Source: NIC37A-2 sp050289625 (lineage in GTDB: Bacteria > Myxococcota_A > Polyangia > Polyangiales > Polyangiaceae). From it: a stretch of DNA of 19,944 bases. The notes beneath the pieces are model-generated. The model ran no database searches. It had not been told where the DNA came from and saw only the letters and a program-made list of their open reading frames with translations. Each line of letters begins with the position of its first letter. The first letter of the stretch is position 1. The DNA is taken from NCBI GenBank assembly GCA_050289625.1, contig JBNKGC010000102.1:1-19944 (forward strand). Direction: 5' to 3'. Below, in pieces: positions 1-8,304 of the stretch. Both the position numbers and the translations under genes were made by a program.

Positions 1-699
1 GTTCGCTACGCCACGCTTCTCGATGATGTGGCGTCTCTGCCCGACGCGCGCGTCGAGCAGGCGGCGGTCATTACCTCCTGGTCGAAAATCGAACGCGCGT
101 CTTCCGCCTCGCGGGCCAGCGGGGCGGTTTCGACCGGGCGCACCGGAGGCTTCAACCACGAAGCGTTCGAGCGCTTTCCAAAGAGTCGAGCCGCCTTGCA
201 CGCGGGGCGAAAAGTGGACCCGGCTCCCGGGTGGGGAGACTACCGCCCGGACCGCTTCACAGCCGACCTCGCGCGGAGTTACCTCGAAGAAGCGCGCCCG
301 CGGTTCCTGTTCGTGAGTCTTGGAGAAACGGACGAACACGCGCATCACAACCGCTATGGGGATTATCTCGAAGCGCTCCGCAGCGCTGATGCGGTCGTCG
401 GTAGCGTCGCCGCGCAGCTCTCCGAGTTCGAACGAAAGGGGGCGCGCACCGCCCTTTTCGTGACCACTGATCATGGGCGCGCACACAGCTTCTCGAGTCA
501 CGGCGCGAAGTTTCCAGAGTCGTCGCGCAGCTGGCTCATCGCCTCCGGTTCCAGCGTCGTGGTGCGCGGAGCCGCCAACAATTCGAATCGGGCGTACCTC
601 GCCGACATCGCGCCGACGGTGCGGTCACTCTTCGGCCTCGCGGGGCGCTCGGGCAACGGCGGCAGAGTCCTCAGCGGGCTGTTCGCCTCCGCCGGCTAA
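1..699 (+). CDS. Alkaline-phosphatase-superfamily (sulfatase/phosphodiesterase-like) enzyme, 3' part
   Basis: The frame is open from the first base, so the gene begins upstream of the window; an internal GTG at 28 is not needed as a start. About 232 residues are visible. Metal-site-like motifs of the AlkP superfamily are present: Thr-Asp-Glu-His-Ala-His at 328-345, Thr-Thr-Asp-His-Gly at 463-477 and Ser-Ser-His-Gly at 493-504, followed by the Asp-Ile-Ala-Pro-Thr segment that typically closes sulfatase and phosphodiesterase domains. Members hydrolyse phosphate or sulfate esters, or transfer phosphate groups, using two divalent metals. The N-terminal half with the nucleophile Ser/Thr/Cys is outside the window, so substrate class and location cannot be decided. 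It lies upstream of a separately transcribed lipoprotein gene and shows no link to the secretion cluster. Confidence 0.75.
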   Translation, partial: VRYATLLDDVASLPDARVEQAAVITSWSKIERASSASRASGAVSTGRTGGFNHEAFERFPKSRAALHAGRKVDPAPGWGDYRPDRFTADLARSYLEEARPRFLFVSLGETDEHAHHNRYGDYLEALRSADAVVGSVAAQLSEFERKGARTALFVTTDHGRAHSFSSHGAKFPESSRSWLIASGSSVVVRGAANNSNRAYLADIAPTVRSLFGLAGRSGNGGRVLSGLFASAG

Positions 700-704
700 C
701 CGGC
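691..704 (+). terminator. Short hairpin at the stop codon of the AlkP-family gene
   Basis: A perfect 5-bp GC stem (GCCGG / CCGGC) encloses the stop codon TAA in a 4-nt loop. No T-run follows, so this is only a possible terminator or mRNA 3'-end structure. Confidence 0.3.
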
Positions 705-788
705 CCACACGGTTCATCCTCCGGCGGCCCCAACGAGTTATCCTGAGGGGGATCCGCTCGCCACGGACGATTTCACGAAGGTAGTAGT

Positions 789-819
789 TTGGTGCGTTGG
801 CTGACCTGAGCGGTATACT
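789..819 (+). promoter_or_regulatory. Possible sigma-70-type promoter for the lipoprotein gene
   Basis: A good -10 hexamer TATACT lies at 814-819, about 38 bp before the start at 857. The best upstream partner is TTGGTG at 789-794 with a long 19-bp spacer, so the -35 is weak. The rest of the 700-856 gap shows nothing else convincing. Confidence 0.3.
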
Positions 820-856
820 ACTCTGCCGCATCTCCACGATTTCGGGCTGAACCACC

Positions 857-1489
857 ATGACGCGTCAAACTTCGCGTGCCCTGACGGCCGCTTCCCTCTT
901 TGCTTCTCTCTGCTTCGCGTGTGCCACTGTCGTCCAAGATGACCCGATCGTCGAGGATCAAGGCCTCGGAACGGGGGGCGATCTCGGTACGGGAGGCGTT
1001 GCCGGAACCGGTGGCGCGGCTGCGACCGGAGGCACGACGGCTGGGGGTACGGGCGGCGTGGTCAGTGGAACCGGGGGGAGCGCCACGGGTGGTTCGCCCA
1101 GCGGTGGCGTGGCGGCGACGGGTGGAACCGGCGGCCCGACCGGAGGCGCTGCGACGGGCGGTGGCTCGACCGGCGGCGGTTCGACCGGCGGCGGTTCGTC
1201 CGGCGGCGGTTCGACCGGCGGCGGTTCGTCCGGTGGCGGCTCCACCGGTGGAACGGGCGGCGGAGGGGGAACGACCTGCCCCGGCGTTCGTGCGTGGGTC
1301 GAGAATTCGCAGATGGACCTCGCTGCTGGAGATCTCGTGAGCTACGAGGGCGCCGTGTACGAAGCCGAGGTAGCGATCGGCTGGGCCAACGACGTGTGCA
1401 CGCCGGATCCTGCGACGGCCGCGGCGTGGTGCTCGCAGCCGGGCGACTCGCAGCAGACGTACACGCTACGGGCGGATTGCTCGCTCTGA
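857..1489 (+). CDS. Putative lipoprotein with Thr/Gly-rich linker and C-terminal carbohydrate-binding-like domain
   Basis: 210 residues from ATG 857; no clear Shine-Dalgarno is visible. Residues 1-22 form a Sec signal with a cysteine pair (C19, C22) at the expected lipobox position. Neither site is canonical, so lipidation is probable rather than certain. Residues about 32-140 are almost entirely Gly, Thr, Ser and Ala, a linker style common in Polyangia surface proteins. Residues 141-210 are globular: aromatic and glycine spacing (Trp, then Ala-Gly-Asp-Leu-Val-Ser-Tyr-Glu-Gly, then Val-Tyr-Glu-Ala, then Trp) resembles the chitin-binding type 3 (CBM5/12) fold, with extra cysteines that could form disulfides. 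Inferred role: a surface-displayed glycan-binding protein. It is monocistronic, ended by the hairpin at 1520-1543. Confidence 0.7.
   Translation: MTRQTSRALTAASLFASLCFACATVVQDDPIVEDQGLGTGGDLGTGGVAGTGGAAATGGTTAGGTGGVVSGTGGSATGGSPSGGVAATGGTGGPTGGAATGGGSTGGGSTGGGSSGGGSTGGGSSGGGSTGGTGGGGGTTCPGVRAWVENSQMDLAAGDLVSYEGAVYEAEVAIGWANDVCTPDPATAAAWCSQPGDSQQTYTLRADCSL
1163..1252 (+). repeat. 15-bp tandem repeat (six units) inside the lipoprotein linker
   Basis: Six in-frame 15-bp units of the form GGY-TCG-WCC-GGC-GGC encode Gly-Ser-(Thr/Ser)-Gly-Gly pentads. Units alternate between ACC (Thr) and TCC (Ser) at the third codon, and the last two drift in wobble positions. Copy number is a multiple of three bases, so expansion or contraction would only change linker length. 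Confidence 0.85.
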
Positions 1490-1519
1490 TCCACGGAGAG
1501 GCGCTCGTCGTCTGATTGG

Positions 1520-1543
1520 CCGACCCGGGCGTGCCCGGGTCGG
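1520..1543 (+). terminator. Rho-independent-type terminator after the lipoprotein gene
   Basis: A perfect inverted repeat with 11-base arms (1520-1530 and 1533-1543) can form a 10-bp GC-rich stem with a 4-nt loop 30 bp after the stop codon. It is followed by a pyrimidine-rich stretch and TTTT at 1556-1559. It separates the lipoprotein unit from the secretion cluster. Confidence 0.75.
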
Positions 1544-1665
1544 GTCTTCCTGACATTTTGGCACGCGCCACCCCTCTTTGGGGCTGTCCACTGACAGGCT
1601 GTCGCCGGGAACGCTCGCCCCCTCGCGTTTCCCGCAAATATTCCGCATCGTTATCCCATTGACCG

Positions 1666-1682
1666 TTGGCACGGCTCTCGCT
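1666..1682 (+). promoter_or_regulatory. Sigma-54 (-24/-12) promoter upstream of gspC
   Basis: TTGGCACG at 1666-1673 is an exact match to the -24 element, and TCGCT at 1678-1682 matches the -12 element TTGCW in all but one base. The invariant GG (1668-1669) and GC (1680-1681) are spaced exactly as required. Transcription would start near 1693, about 60 bp before gspC. A weaker sigma-70-like pair overlaps it: TTGACC 1659-1664, 17-bp spacer, TTTAAG 1682-1687. Sigma-54 promoters need an NtrC-type activator; a small inverted repeat CTGTC-N4-GACAG at 1584-1597 is a possible upstream binding site, but this is speculative. Confidence 0.65.
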
Positions 1683-1755
1683 TTAAGGGGCCCGGGAACG
1701 ATCTGCCCGCGCGCGCAGGCCTGATCGCCCGTTCTGCATCTGTCACGCTGAGATC

Positions 1756-2736
1756 GTGCCCATCGACACATTCCTCAAGAAGTACTTCACCGCGGTGGTC
1801 CTCGGGCTGGTCGCGTTGGCCGCCTATTTCCAGGCGTCGGGGGTGACGCAGCTTTTTGGGAGTGCGCTCACTCTCGAACCGTCGGACGTGGCCGGAGAAG
1901 CTCCCGTGTCGCGGCGTACCTCACGCTCGGAGCGCCCCAGCGCGAAACCAATCCTGGATCGAAACCCCTTCGATTCCGTCACCGGGCCGCTCAGTCCCAA
2001 TGCCACTCCGATCTCGCTGCCGACGCCCGAACCTGTGAAGATTGACGATCCGCTCCGGGTGCCCGCGTGCGACGGGGTCACGGTTCACATCGTCACCGAG
2101 TCGGATGATCCCTTGTGGTCCTTCGCGGCAGTTCAAGGACCCGGCGAGCAGTCTCCCGTGCTCCGTCGCGTTGGCGACGACGTCGGCGGCAAGAAGATCG
2201 CTTTCATCGGGTACAACCCGCTCGAGGCGAGTCCCGCGATCTGGCTGGAGGATTCGGGGTTGTGTCAGGCGTTTCTCTTCGGCGAACCGACTGCTGGAAA
2301 GGCAGCAGGGCCGGCGGCGAAGCCGCAGCCGTCAAAAACGCCGGCGCCTCCGTCAGGAACCAGCAAGGGCCGGCAGGTCGACCCCGACATTGCCTCCAAG
2401 ATCAAGAAGATCAGCGACAGCGAGTTTCACGTCGACCGCGGCGTGGTCGACAAGATCCTCGAAAATCAAGCCGAGCTCATGCGTTCGGCCCGCATCGTTC
2501 CCGAGCAGAAAGACGGCAAGGTCGTCGGTATCCGACTGTTCGGAATTCGCCCCGACACGCTCCTCGGAACGCTGGGCATGCAGAACGGCGACCGCCTCGA
2601 GTCGATCAACGGTTTCGACATGGGCAGTCCCGAGAAGGCCCTCGAGGCCTACGCGCGACTTCGTTCGGCAGACAACCTGAACGTGAAGCTCAATCGTCGA
2701 GGCAAGTCCATGAACATCGACTACCGAATCAAGTGA
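1756..2736 (+). CDS. gspC: T2SS inner-membrane/periplasmic linker GspC
   Basis: 326 residues from GTG 1756; no strong ribosome site is visible, but the next upstream stop leaves little room for another start. A short cytoplasmic N-terminus is followed by one membrane segment (residues ~11-30). The HR-type region starts at the Ile-Leu-Asp-Arg-Asn-Pro-Phe motif (~66-72), the usual GspC landmark, and runs to ~175 with two cysteines (C105, C170). After a Pro/Ala/Lys linker (~178-205) comes a PDZ domain (~220-326) with the Leu-Gly-Met-x-Asn-Gly-Asp core at 273-279. GspC ties the inner-membrane platform to the N0 domain of the secretin and the PDZ domain helps select substrates. First gene of the cluster; its stop overlaps the candidate gspD start (GTGA). 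Confidence 0.92.
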   Translation: MPIDTFLKKYFTAVVLGLVALAAYFQASGVTQLFGSALTLEPSDVAGEAPVSRRTSRSERPSAKPILDRNPFDSVTGPLSPNATPISLPTPEPVKIDDPLRVPACDGVTVHIVTESDDPLWSFAAVQGPGEQSPVLRRVGDDVGGKKIAFIGYNPLEASPAIWLEDSGLCQAFLFGEPTAGKAAGPAAKPQPSKTPAPPSGTSKGRQVDPDIASKIKKISDSEFHVDRGVVDKILENQAELMRSARIVPEQKDGKVVGIRLFGIRPDTLLGTLGMQNGDRLESINGFDMGSPEKALEAYARLRSADNLNVKLNRRGKSMNIDYRIK

Positions 2737-4559
2737 TCAAGAGCTCCCCCGTGAGAACCGGAAAGCCCGTGCGCCCCCGAACCCATCTCCCACCCCGTTC
2801 GTCCCTGCAGAAGAATAATCTCGCCTTGATACTCGGCGCGACGCTTCTCCTCGCGCCCGTATCCGCTCTCGGTCAGGCCAAGCCGCCGGCGCGTCCCGCG
2901 CGCAAGGCGACTGCGGCTCGACCGGCGGCCAAGGCGCCGGCAAAGCCCCCGGAGGATCGCGAACCGCCAGGAGCGCAAGGTCCGCTTCCGACGAGCACCG
3001 ACAAGATCGCTCAAGCGACGGACATCGAGTACAGGCCGCGACCGGGGGGAACGCGCGTCAAGTTCAACCTGCAGGATGCCGATCTCGCCGAGCTCGTGAA
3101 TCACATCAGCGGGATGACCGGCAAACGGTTCATCTACGGCGCCAAGGTGCGCCAGATCAAAGCGACCGTCGTCGCGCCGGAACCGGTGACTCTCGACGAG
3201 GCCTACCAGGCCTTCCTCTCGATTCTCGAGGTCAACGGAATGACGGTGGTTCCCCACGGACGATTCTTGAAGATCGTCGACAGCGCCGGGGTGACCACGA
3301 AATCCACTCCGATTTACTCGCGCGGTGCTCCGATTCCCGATTCGGATCGCTACGTGACGCGGCTCTACCGGACCCAGTACGTGGGCGCCGACGAGGCAGC
3401 GCAGCTCTTGACCAAGTTCAAGAGCAAGGAAGGGGACATCTCCACCTATCCAGGTGGCAACCTGCTCGTCATCACGGACACGGGCACCCAGATTCGGCGC
3501 ATGATCCGAATCCTCGAAGAGGTCGACGTAGGCGGCGCAGGCCAGCAGATGTGGATCGAGCCGGTGAACTACGGCGCTGCCGGCGAGATGGCCGATCGCA
3601 TCAACGAGCTCTTCGAAGTCGGGGAGGGTGGCGGCGGTGGACTCACCAAGGTTGTCGCGGACGAACAGACGAACTCTCTGATTGTCGTCGGCACGGACGA
3701 CTCATACGTGAAGCTGCTGGAGATTTTGAAGAAGCTCGACAGCCGACCTGGAGAAGCAGGCCGCGTGCACGTCCTGCCCCTACAGCATGCAGTTGCCGAG
3801 GAGCTCGCACAGACCTTGCAGCAAATGCTGTCGGGGCAACGACAGCAGGCGGGCGGTGCCCGTCGCGGACAGGCTGCAGCGGCTCAGGCGGGTGCGGCGG
3901 GTGATGCCGGTGGCATGTTCGAAGGCGAAGTCGCCGTTACCCCCGACCAGGCCACGAACTCCCTCGTGATCACTTCGTCCGCCCGGGATTTTGCTCAGCT
4001 GCGCGTCGTCGTCGACAAGCTCGACCAACCGCGCCGGCAGGTGTTCATCGAGGCGGTGATTATGGACGTCGGTGTCTCCGACAGTGCCAACCTGTCCTTT
4101 GCCTGGCACGGAGGCGTTCAGGAAGACATCGGTGGCGATGGTCCTTCGACGTTCCTGGGCGGGTTCAACGCCGGGCAGTCGATCGCATTCCCTGCCGATC
4201 CCAATGCCCTTCAAGGCTTCGCCGCGGGCGTGCGTGGCGCGGAGCTGCCGGGCACGAGCAACCTGTTGGGCACCGGCCTCAGCATTCCCGCCTTTGGCGT
4301 CGTGGTGAACGCTCTGGCGAGCTCGGGTCGGGGCAACGTGTTGGCGACTCCGCACATCATTGCCACTGACAACGTTCCGGCCGAGATTAACGTGGGCGAG
4401 AACATCCCCCTGCAAACGAACGTAGGAGGCGGGCTCGGCAATTTGGCTGCCCTCGCTGGGGGCAGCGCCCAGGGGCCGTCAACGCCAATACCCTGTCCAG
4501 TATCGGTGGGTTTGGATTCGCCGCTCCCCGTGAAGACGTGGGCAACCGCATTCGGGTGA
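2733..4559 (+). pseudogene. gspD: T2SS secretin GspD, N-terminal part (frame broken near 4472)
   Basis: GTG 2733 overlaps the gspC stop by 4 bp; GTG 2751, with AAGAG seven bases ahead, is an equally possible start. A signal peptide ends near residue 49. A basic Ala/Pro stretch follows, then N0 (~107-180), N1 (~207-270), N2 (~273-340) and N3 (from ~344, with a Gln/Ala/Gly-rich insert). The secretin domain opens near residue 437. The correct frame holds to Gln580 (codon 4470-4472); after that 28 unrelated residues lead to a stop at 4559, while the true continuation is one frame back (next entry). One extra G in the GGGG run 4472-4475, or a -1 slip of tRNA-Gly on it, restores an 837-residue secretin. 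The most likely explanations are a sequencing indel or a recent mutation. GspD forms the multimeric outer-membrane channel. Confidence 0.88.
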
Positions 4560-5245
4560 CCCCGCACATCAACGAGTCCGACCAGGTCCGTCTGGAAATC
4601 GAGCAGGAAAGTAGCGCGCCGGGGACTCCCGTGGGCGCCCTTGGTGCGGTCCCCATCACGCGTCGAACCGCCAATACGACCGTTGTGGTCAAGGATCAGC
4701 AGACCATCGTCATTGGAGGCCTCATGCGCGACGAGTACACCACGTCGCGCGACAAGGTGCCGATTTTGGGCGACATTCCGGTACTCGGATTCCTTTTCAG
4801 CTCGAGTCGCCAGGAAACGCGCAAGACGAACCTGCTCTTGATTTTGACGCCGCACGTCATCCGCGAGCAGGCCGACCTCCGTCGCATCTTCGAGCGGAAG
4901 ATGCACGAACGGCAGGAGTTTTTGGACCGCTACTTCGTGTTTGCGACGGACACGTGGACGCCGCCCACCGACTACGCGCGGTCCAACGGGCTCGTCGAAG
5001 ACATCAGGCAAGCGTACTTCGAGATCGAAGAACAACGTCGACTCGAGGAGGAGCTCCGCCCGCGGGAGCTCCACGAGCACGCCCCGAGCGATTCGATCGA
5101 CCTGCCGACGAATCTGAAATCGGAGCCGAGCAAGGCGCCCGCGACGCCAAAGCCCAGGGCGCAGCCGAAGCGGAAGTCCTCCGTCGAGGCGCCCATCCGA
5201 ATTGCGCCGGTTGCGCGTAGTGTCAACGTAGAGCGTGTGGAGTGA
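4475..5245 (+). pseudogene. gspD: T2SS secretin GspD, C-terminal part (second frame)
   Basis: This frame continues GspD with no missing residues: Gly-Ala-Val-Asn-Ala-Asn-Thr-Leu-Ser-Ser-Ile-Gly-Gly-Phe. It then gives Val-Gly-Asn-Arg-Ile-Arg-Val-Thr-Pro-His and the hallmark secretin segment Val-Pro-Ile-Leu-Gly-Asp-Ile-Pro-Val-Leu-Gly-Phe-Leu-Phe (codons within ~4758-4800). The segment Leu-Leu-Ile-Leu-Thr-Pro-His-Val-Ile closes the beta-barrel domain, and a charged, Pro/Lys-rich tail of ~115 residues follows, probably containing the pilotin-binding S region. The first start-like codon in this frame is GTG 4538, but translation from there would give a barrel fragment without the N domains, so an independent gene is unlikely. 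Ends 3 bp before gspE. Confidence 0.88.
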
Positions 5246-5248
5246 GCC

Positions 5249-7021
5249 GTGGAAGAGCAGCGCGGCCTGGGTAACATTCTGGCGCGGCGGGGCGTGATCG
5301 ACGCAGCGCTCCTCGAGGACTTCTACGAGCAGCAACGGGAGCGAGGGGCGCTTCTCGTCGACCTGGTCGTGCAGAGCAAAGCTGCGACGGAACACGACGT
5401 GGCGCGGGCTCTGGCCGAGGAGTGCGGCATGGAGTTCGTCGAAAAGGTCGACGCGGATGCCGTGCCCCTGGAGGTAGCCACGCGCCTGCCGATTTCGTAC
5501 TCGAAGGCCCACAAGCTCCTCTTGACCGGGGAGTTGGACGATCGGGTTCAGCTCGTTTGCGCCGACCCCCTCAACACGGCGGCGTTGGACGACGTTCGGG
5601 CGCTGTTCGGCAAGAACGTGGAGGCGCTCGTCGCCGCGCCCAGCGAAGTCACCAACGCCATCAATCGTGTCTACGAGCGACAAGACACGATGAGCGAGCT
5701 CGAGTCGGATGAAGGGATCGCCGACGACGACCAGGCGGATCTTCTCGACTCCGACGACGACGCGCCGATCATCCGTTGGGTGAACGGGCTCTTCTCTCAG
5801 GCGGTGAAGGAGCGCGCGAGCGACATTCACATCGAGCCCGAAGAGAAAGAGGTCATCGTTCGCTACCGCATCGACGGTGAGCTCTACGTCGCCAAGCGCG
5901 CAAGTCGTCAGTTTCTGAGTTCGGTGATCGCGCGCGTGAAGATCATGGCGGGCCTGAACATCGCCGAGAAACGCCTGCCTCAGGATGGTCGCATTTCGCT
6001 GCGGATCGCAGGACGAGGAATCGACGTCCGCGTCTCCACCATCCCGACCAGCCGCGAACACGAGCGGATCGTGATGCGTCTGCTCCAGAAGACGAACGTC
6101 TTGCTCGATTTGAGCGAGCTGGGCTTCGAGGCGCGCGACTACGCCCTGATGGACTACCTCATCAGGCGACCCAACGGGATCCTCCTCGTGACGGGTCCGA
6201 CCGGTAGCGGCAAAACGACCACGCTCTACGGTTGTCTCAACAAGATCAACCAGCCGAAGATCAACATCCTCACGGCCGAGGATCCGGTCGAGTACGAAAT
6301 CGGCGGAATTCACCAGGTGGCCGTTCAACCGAAGATCGGTTTGACCTTCGCCGGCGCACTACGTGCATTCCTCCGCCAGGATCCCGACGTGATCATGGTC
6401 GGTGAGATCCGCGACAAGGAGACGGCGGAAATCGCGATGCACGCATCGATGACCGGTCACTTGGTGCTGAGCACCCTCCACACCAACGACTCGGCGGGTG
6501 CTGTGACGCGTCTCGTAGAGATGGATATCGAGCCATTTTTGGTGCGCTCGACGGTGATTGGAATTCTCGCGCAGCGCCTGGTTCGCGTCCTATGTCAGAG
6601 CTGCAAGATCCCGTACCAGGCAACGCCGTACGAGCTGCAGCAACTCGGGCTGGATCCCGAGCGGACTCGGTGGCGGGACTCGCGCAACCTGTCGCCGCGA
6701 TACAATCTGCCGTACGTCGACTACATCCCGGTGGGGTGGCGTCGAGAAACTCCACCGACGTTCTACAAGGCCGGAGGATGTGATCGCTGCGATCACAAGG
6801 GGTTCACGGGGCGGCGGGGCATCTACGAGCTCATGGTTGTCGACGACATCGTGGGCAACTTGGTGCTCAAGAATGCCGACGCGCAGTCCGTCAAGCGCGC
6901 TGCTCAGAACTCGGGCATGGACACCATGCGCGACGATGGCGCGCGCAAGGTGCTCGCTGGCCTGACGACCGTCGAAGAGGTGGTGGCAGCCACCCAGGAG
7001 GACGTCATCGTCGATGAATGA
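5249..7021 (+). CDS. gspE: T2SS assembly ATPase GspE
   Basis: 590 residues from GTG 5249, with GGAG at 5239-5242 six bases ahead and overlapping the end of gspD. An N1E domain (~1-150) that docks on GspL is followed by an acidic linker and the N2E/RecA-like core. Walker A (Gly-Pro-Thr-Gly-Ser-Gly-Lys-Thr) is at residues 316-323, the Asp box (Thr-Ala-Glu-Asp-Pro-Val-Glu) follows, Walker B (Val-Ile-Met-Val-Gly-Glu-Ile-Arg-Asp) is at 381-389, and the His box ends in Ser-Thr-Leu-His-Thr-Asn. The zinc-binding tetracysteine module is complete (C449-x2-C452 and C511-x2-C514), but 58 residues separate the pairs, roughly twice the spacing in classical GspE/EpsE. The cytoplasmic hexamer powers pseudopilus assembly. 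A 44-bp gap precedes gspF. Confidence 0.96.
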   Translation: MEEQRGLGNILARRGVIDAALLEDFYEQQRERGALLVDLVVQSKAATEHDVARALAEECGMEFVEKVDADAVPLEVATRLPISYSKAHKLLLTGELDDRVQLVCADPLNTAALDDVRALFGKNVEALVAAPSEVTNAINRVYERQDTMSELESDEGIADDDQADLLDSDDDAPIIRWVNGLFSQAVKERASDIHIEPEEKEVIVRYRIDGELYVAKRASRQFLSSVIARVKIMAGLNIAEKRLPQDGRISLRIAGRGIDVRVSTIPTSREHERIVMRLLQKTNVLLDLSELGFEARDYALMDYLIRRPNGILLVTGPTGSGKTTTLYGCLNKINQPKINILTAEDPVEYEIGGIHQVAVQPKIGLTFAGALRAFLRQDPDVIMVGEIRDKETAEIAMHASMTGHLVLSTLHTNDSAGAVTRLVEMDIEPFLVRSTVIGILAQRLVRVLCQSCKIPYQATPYELQQLGLDPERTRWRDSRNLSPRYNLPYVDYIPVGWRRETPPTFYKAGGCDRCDHKGFTGRRGIYELMVVDDIVGNLVLKNADAQSVKRAAQNSGMDTMRDDGARKVLAGLTTVEEVVAATQEDVIVDE

Positions 7022-7065
7022 GCGAGCGGGGCGCCTGAAGCGCGTCCGGTACGACGTCTGAGATC

Positions 7066-8292
7066 ATGGCCGTTTTCGAGTACAAAGGGATCCGAGTCGA
7101 CAGCGGTAAGGCCGTGAAGGGCTACCGTGACGCGGAGAATGCGCGCGCGCTCCGCGCGCTCCTGCGCAAGGACGGCATCATGCTCACCGCCGCCCACGAA
7201 GAGGCGGAGGTGGCGGCCAAGAAGAAGAAGGACATCGACCTTCTCGCGATCTTCCGCCGGATCAGTGGCGCTGACGTCGCGGTCATGACGAGACAGCTCG
7301 CCACCCTGGTTCGTGCAGGCATTCCCCTCGTGGAGGCGATCGGTGCGCTCGCTGAGCAGGCGGAGAAAGAGCAGATGGTCCGCGTGCTGTCTTCGGTGCG
7401 CGAAAGCCTGAACGAGGGCACGAGTTTCGCAAAGAGCCTCGAGCAGCACCCGAGGGTGTTTCCTGTCCTGTACATCAACATGGTTGCGGCGGGGGAAGCC
7501 TCGGGCACGCTGGAGGCCGTTCTCGAGCGTCTCGCCGACTTCATGGAGAATCAGGCGCGCCTGAAGAGTAAGGTGATGGCCGCCCTGGCTTATCCCGTGC
7601 TGATGTCGGTGATTGGAGCCGCGCTGGTCACCATGCTGATGGTGACCGTGGTCCCCAAGGTGACGAGCATCTTCGAGAACCTGGGACAGGCGCTGCCCTG
7701 GTACACCGAGGTTCTGATCTTCGTTTCGGAAGCCCTCGCTGGCTACTGGTGGCTCATTCTCGGTTGCATCATCGGCGGGGTCGTGTGGTTTCGGCGCTGG
7801 AAGAGCCGCCCGGCCGGGCGCCTCAGGTGGGACACGCTTCGCATGAAGTTCCCCATCTTCGGGCGACTGGTGCTGCTCGTCGCGGTGGCGCGGTTTGCGA
7901 GGACCCTCGCCACGCTCTTGGCCAGTGGCGTGCAGCTTTTGCCGGCGATGGAGATCGGAAGGAACGTTCTGGAGAACGCCAAACTCGAGGGAGTCGTTTC
8001 GGAAGCCATCGGATCGATTCGCGAAGGTGAGGGGATTTCAGAGCCCCTTAAACGGAGTGGTGCATTCCCTCCGATGGTCACCCACATGATCGCCGTCGGC
8101 GAAAAATCGGGTCAGCTCGAGGACATGCTCGAGAACGTGAGTCGCGCCTACGAGGCGGATGTCGAAACGAAGGTGGCGGCCCTGACGAGTCTGCTCGAAC
8201 CGGTCATGATCCTGTGCCTCGGCGGCGCCGTCGGGTTCATCGTCATGGCGATTCTGATGCCGCTGATTCAAATGAACAATCTGGTCCAGTGA
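7066..8292 (+). CDS. gspF: T2SS inner-membrane platform protein GspF
   Basis: 408 residues from ATG 7066, the usual GspF length. A soluble N-terminal domain (~1-65) is followed by two repeated T2SSF domains (~72-195 and ~275-395). Each has the helix-Gly-Ile-Pro/Gly-Val-Gln motif and the conserved Gly-Glu-x-Ser-Gly turn (Gly143-Gly147 and Gly345-Gly349). Three membrane segments are seen at ~172-198, ~226-242 and ~378-402. GspF is the polytopic core of the inner-membrane platform and couples GspE to pseudopilin polymerisation. It lies 44 bp after gspE with only a weak GAG ribosome site, and 12 bp before the next gene. Confidence 0.95.
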   Translation: MAVFEYKGIRVDSGKAVKGYRDAENARALRALLRKDGIMLTAAHEEAEVAAKKKKDIDLLAIFRRISGADVAVMTRQLATLVRAGIPLVEAIGALAEQAEKEQMVRVLSSVRESLNEGTSFAKSLEQHPRVFPVLYINMVAAGEASGTLEAVLERLADFMENQARLKSKVMAALAYPVLMSVIGAALVTMLMVTVVPKVTSIFENLGQALPWYTEVLIFVSEALAGYWWLILGCIIGGVVWFRRWKSRPAGRLRWDTLRMKFPIFGRLVLLVAVARFARTLATLLASGVQLLPAMEIGRNVLENAKLEGVVSEAIGSIREGEGISEPLKRSGAFPPMVTHMIAVGEKSGQLEDMLENVSRAYEADVETKVAALTSLLEPVMILCLGGAVGFIVMAILMPLIQMNNLVQ

Positions 8293-8304
8293 CTCCCCCC
8301 CAAG

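Noticed and set aside
1163..1252. Tandem array resembling a CRISPR
   Set aside because: The units are contiguous, without spacers, and in frame with a protein linker.
1559..1574. Second TGGCAC as another sigma-54 promoter
   Set aside because: The -12 half is absent (ACCCC where TTGCW is required).
2115..2732. Upstream extension of the gspD frame
   Set aside because: It overlaps gspC in another frame, is Arg/Ser-rich and precedes a normal signal peptide; gspD starts at 2733 or 2751.
4538..5245. An independent gene starting at GTG 4538
   Set aside because: It encodes only the end of the secretin domain; the frame continues back to the G-run with secretin sequence, so it is part of gspD.
4211..6328. 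705-codon open frame on the minus strand
   Set aside because: It lies antisense to gspD and gspE in high-GC DNA, where such shadows are common; its translation is Arg/Val/Asp-rich and matches no family.
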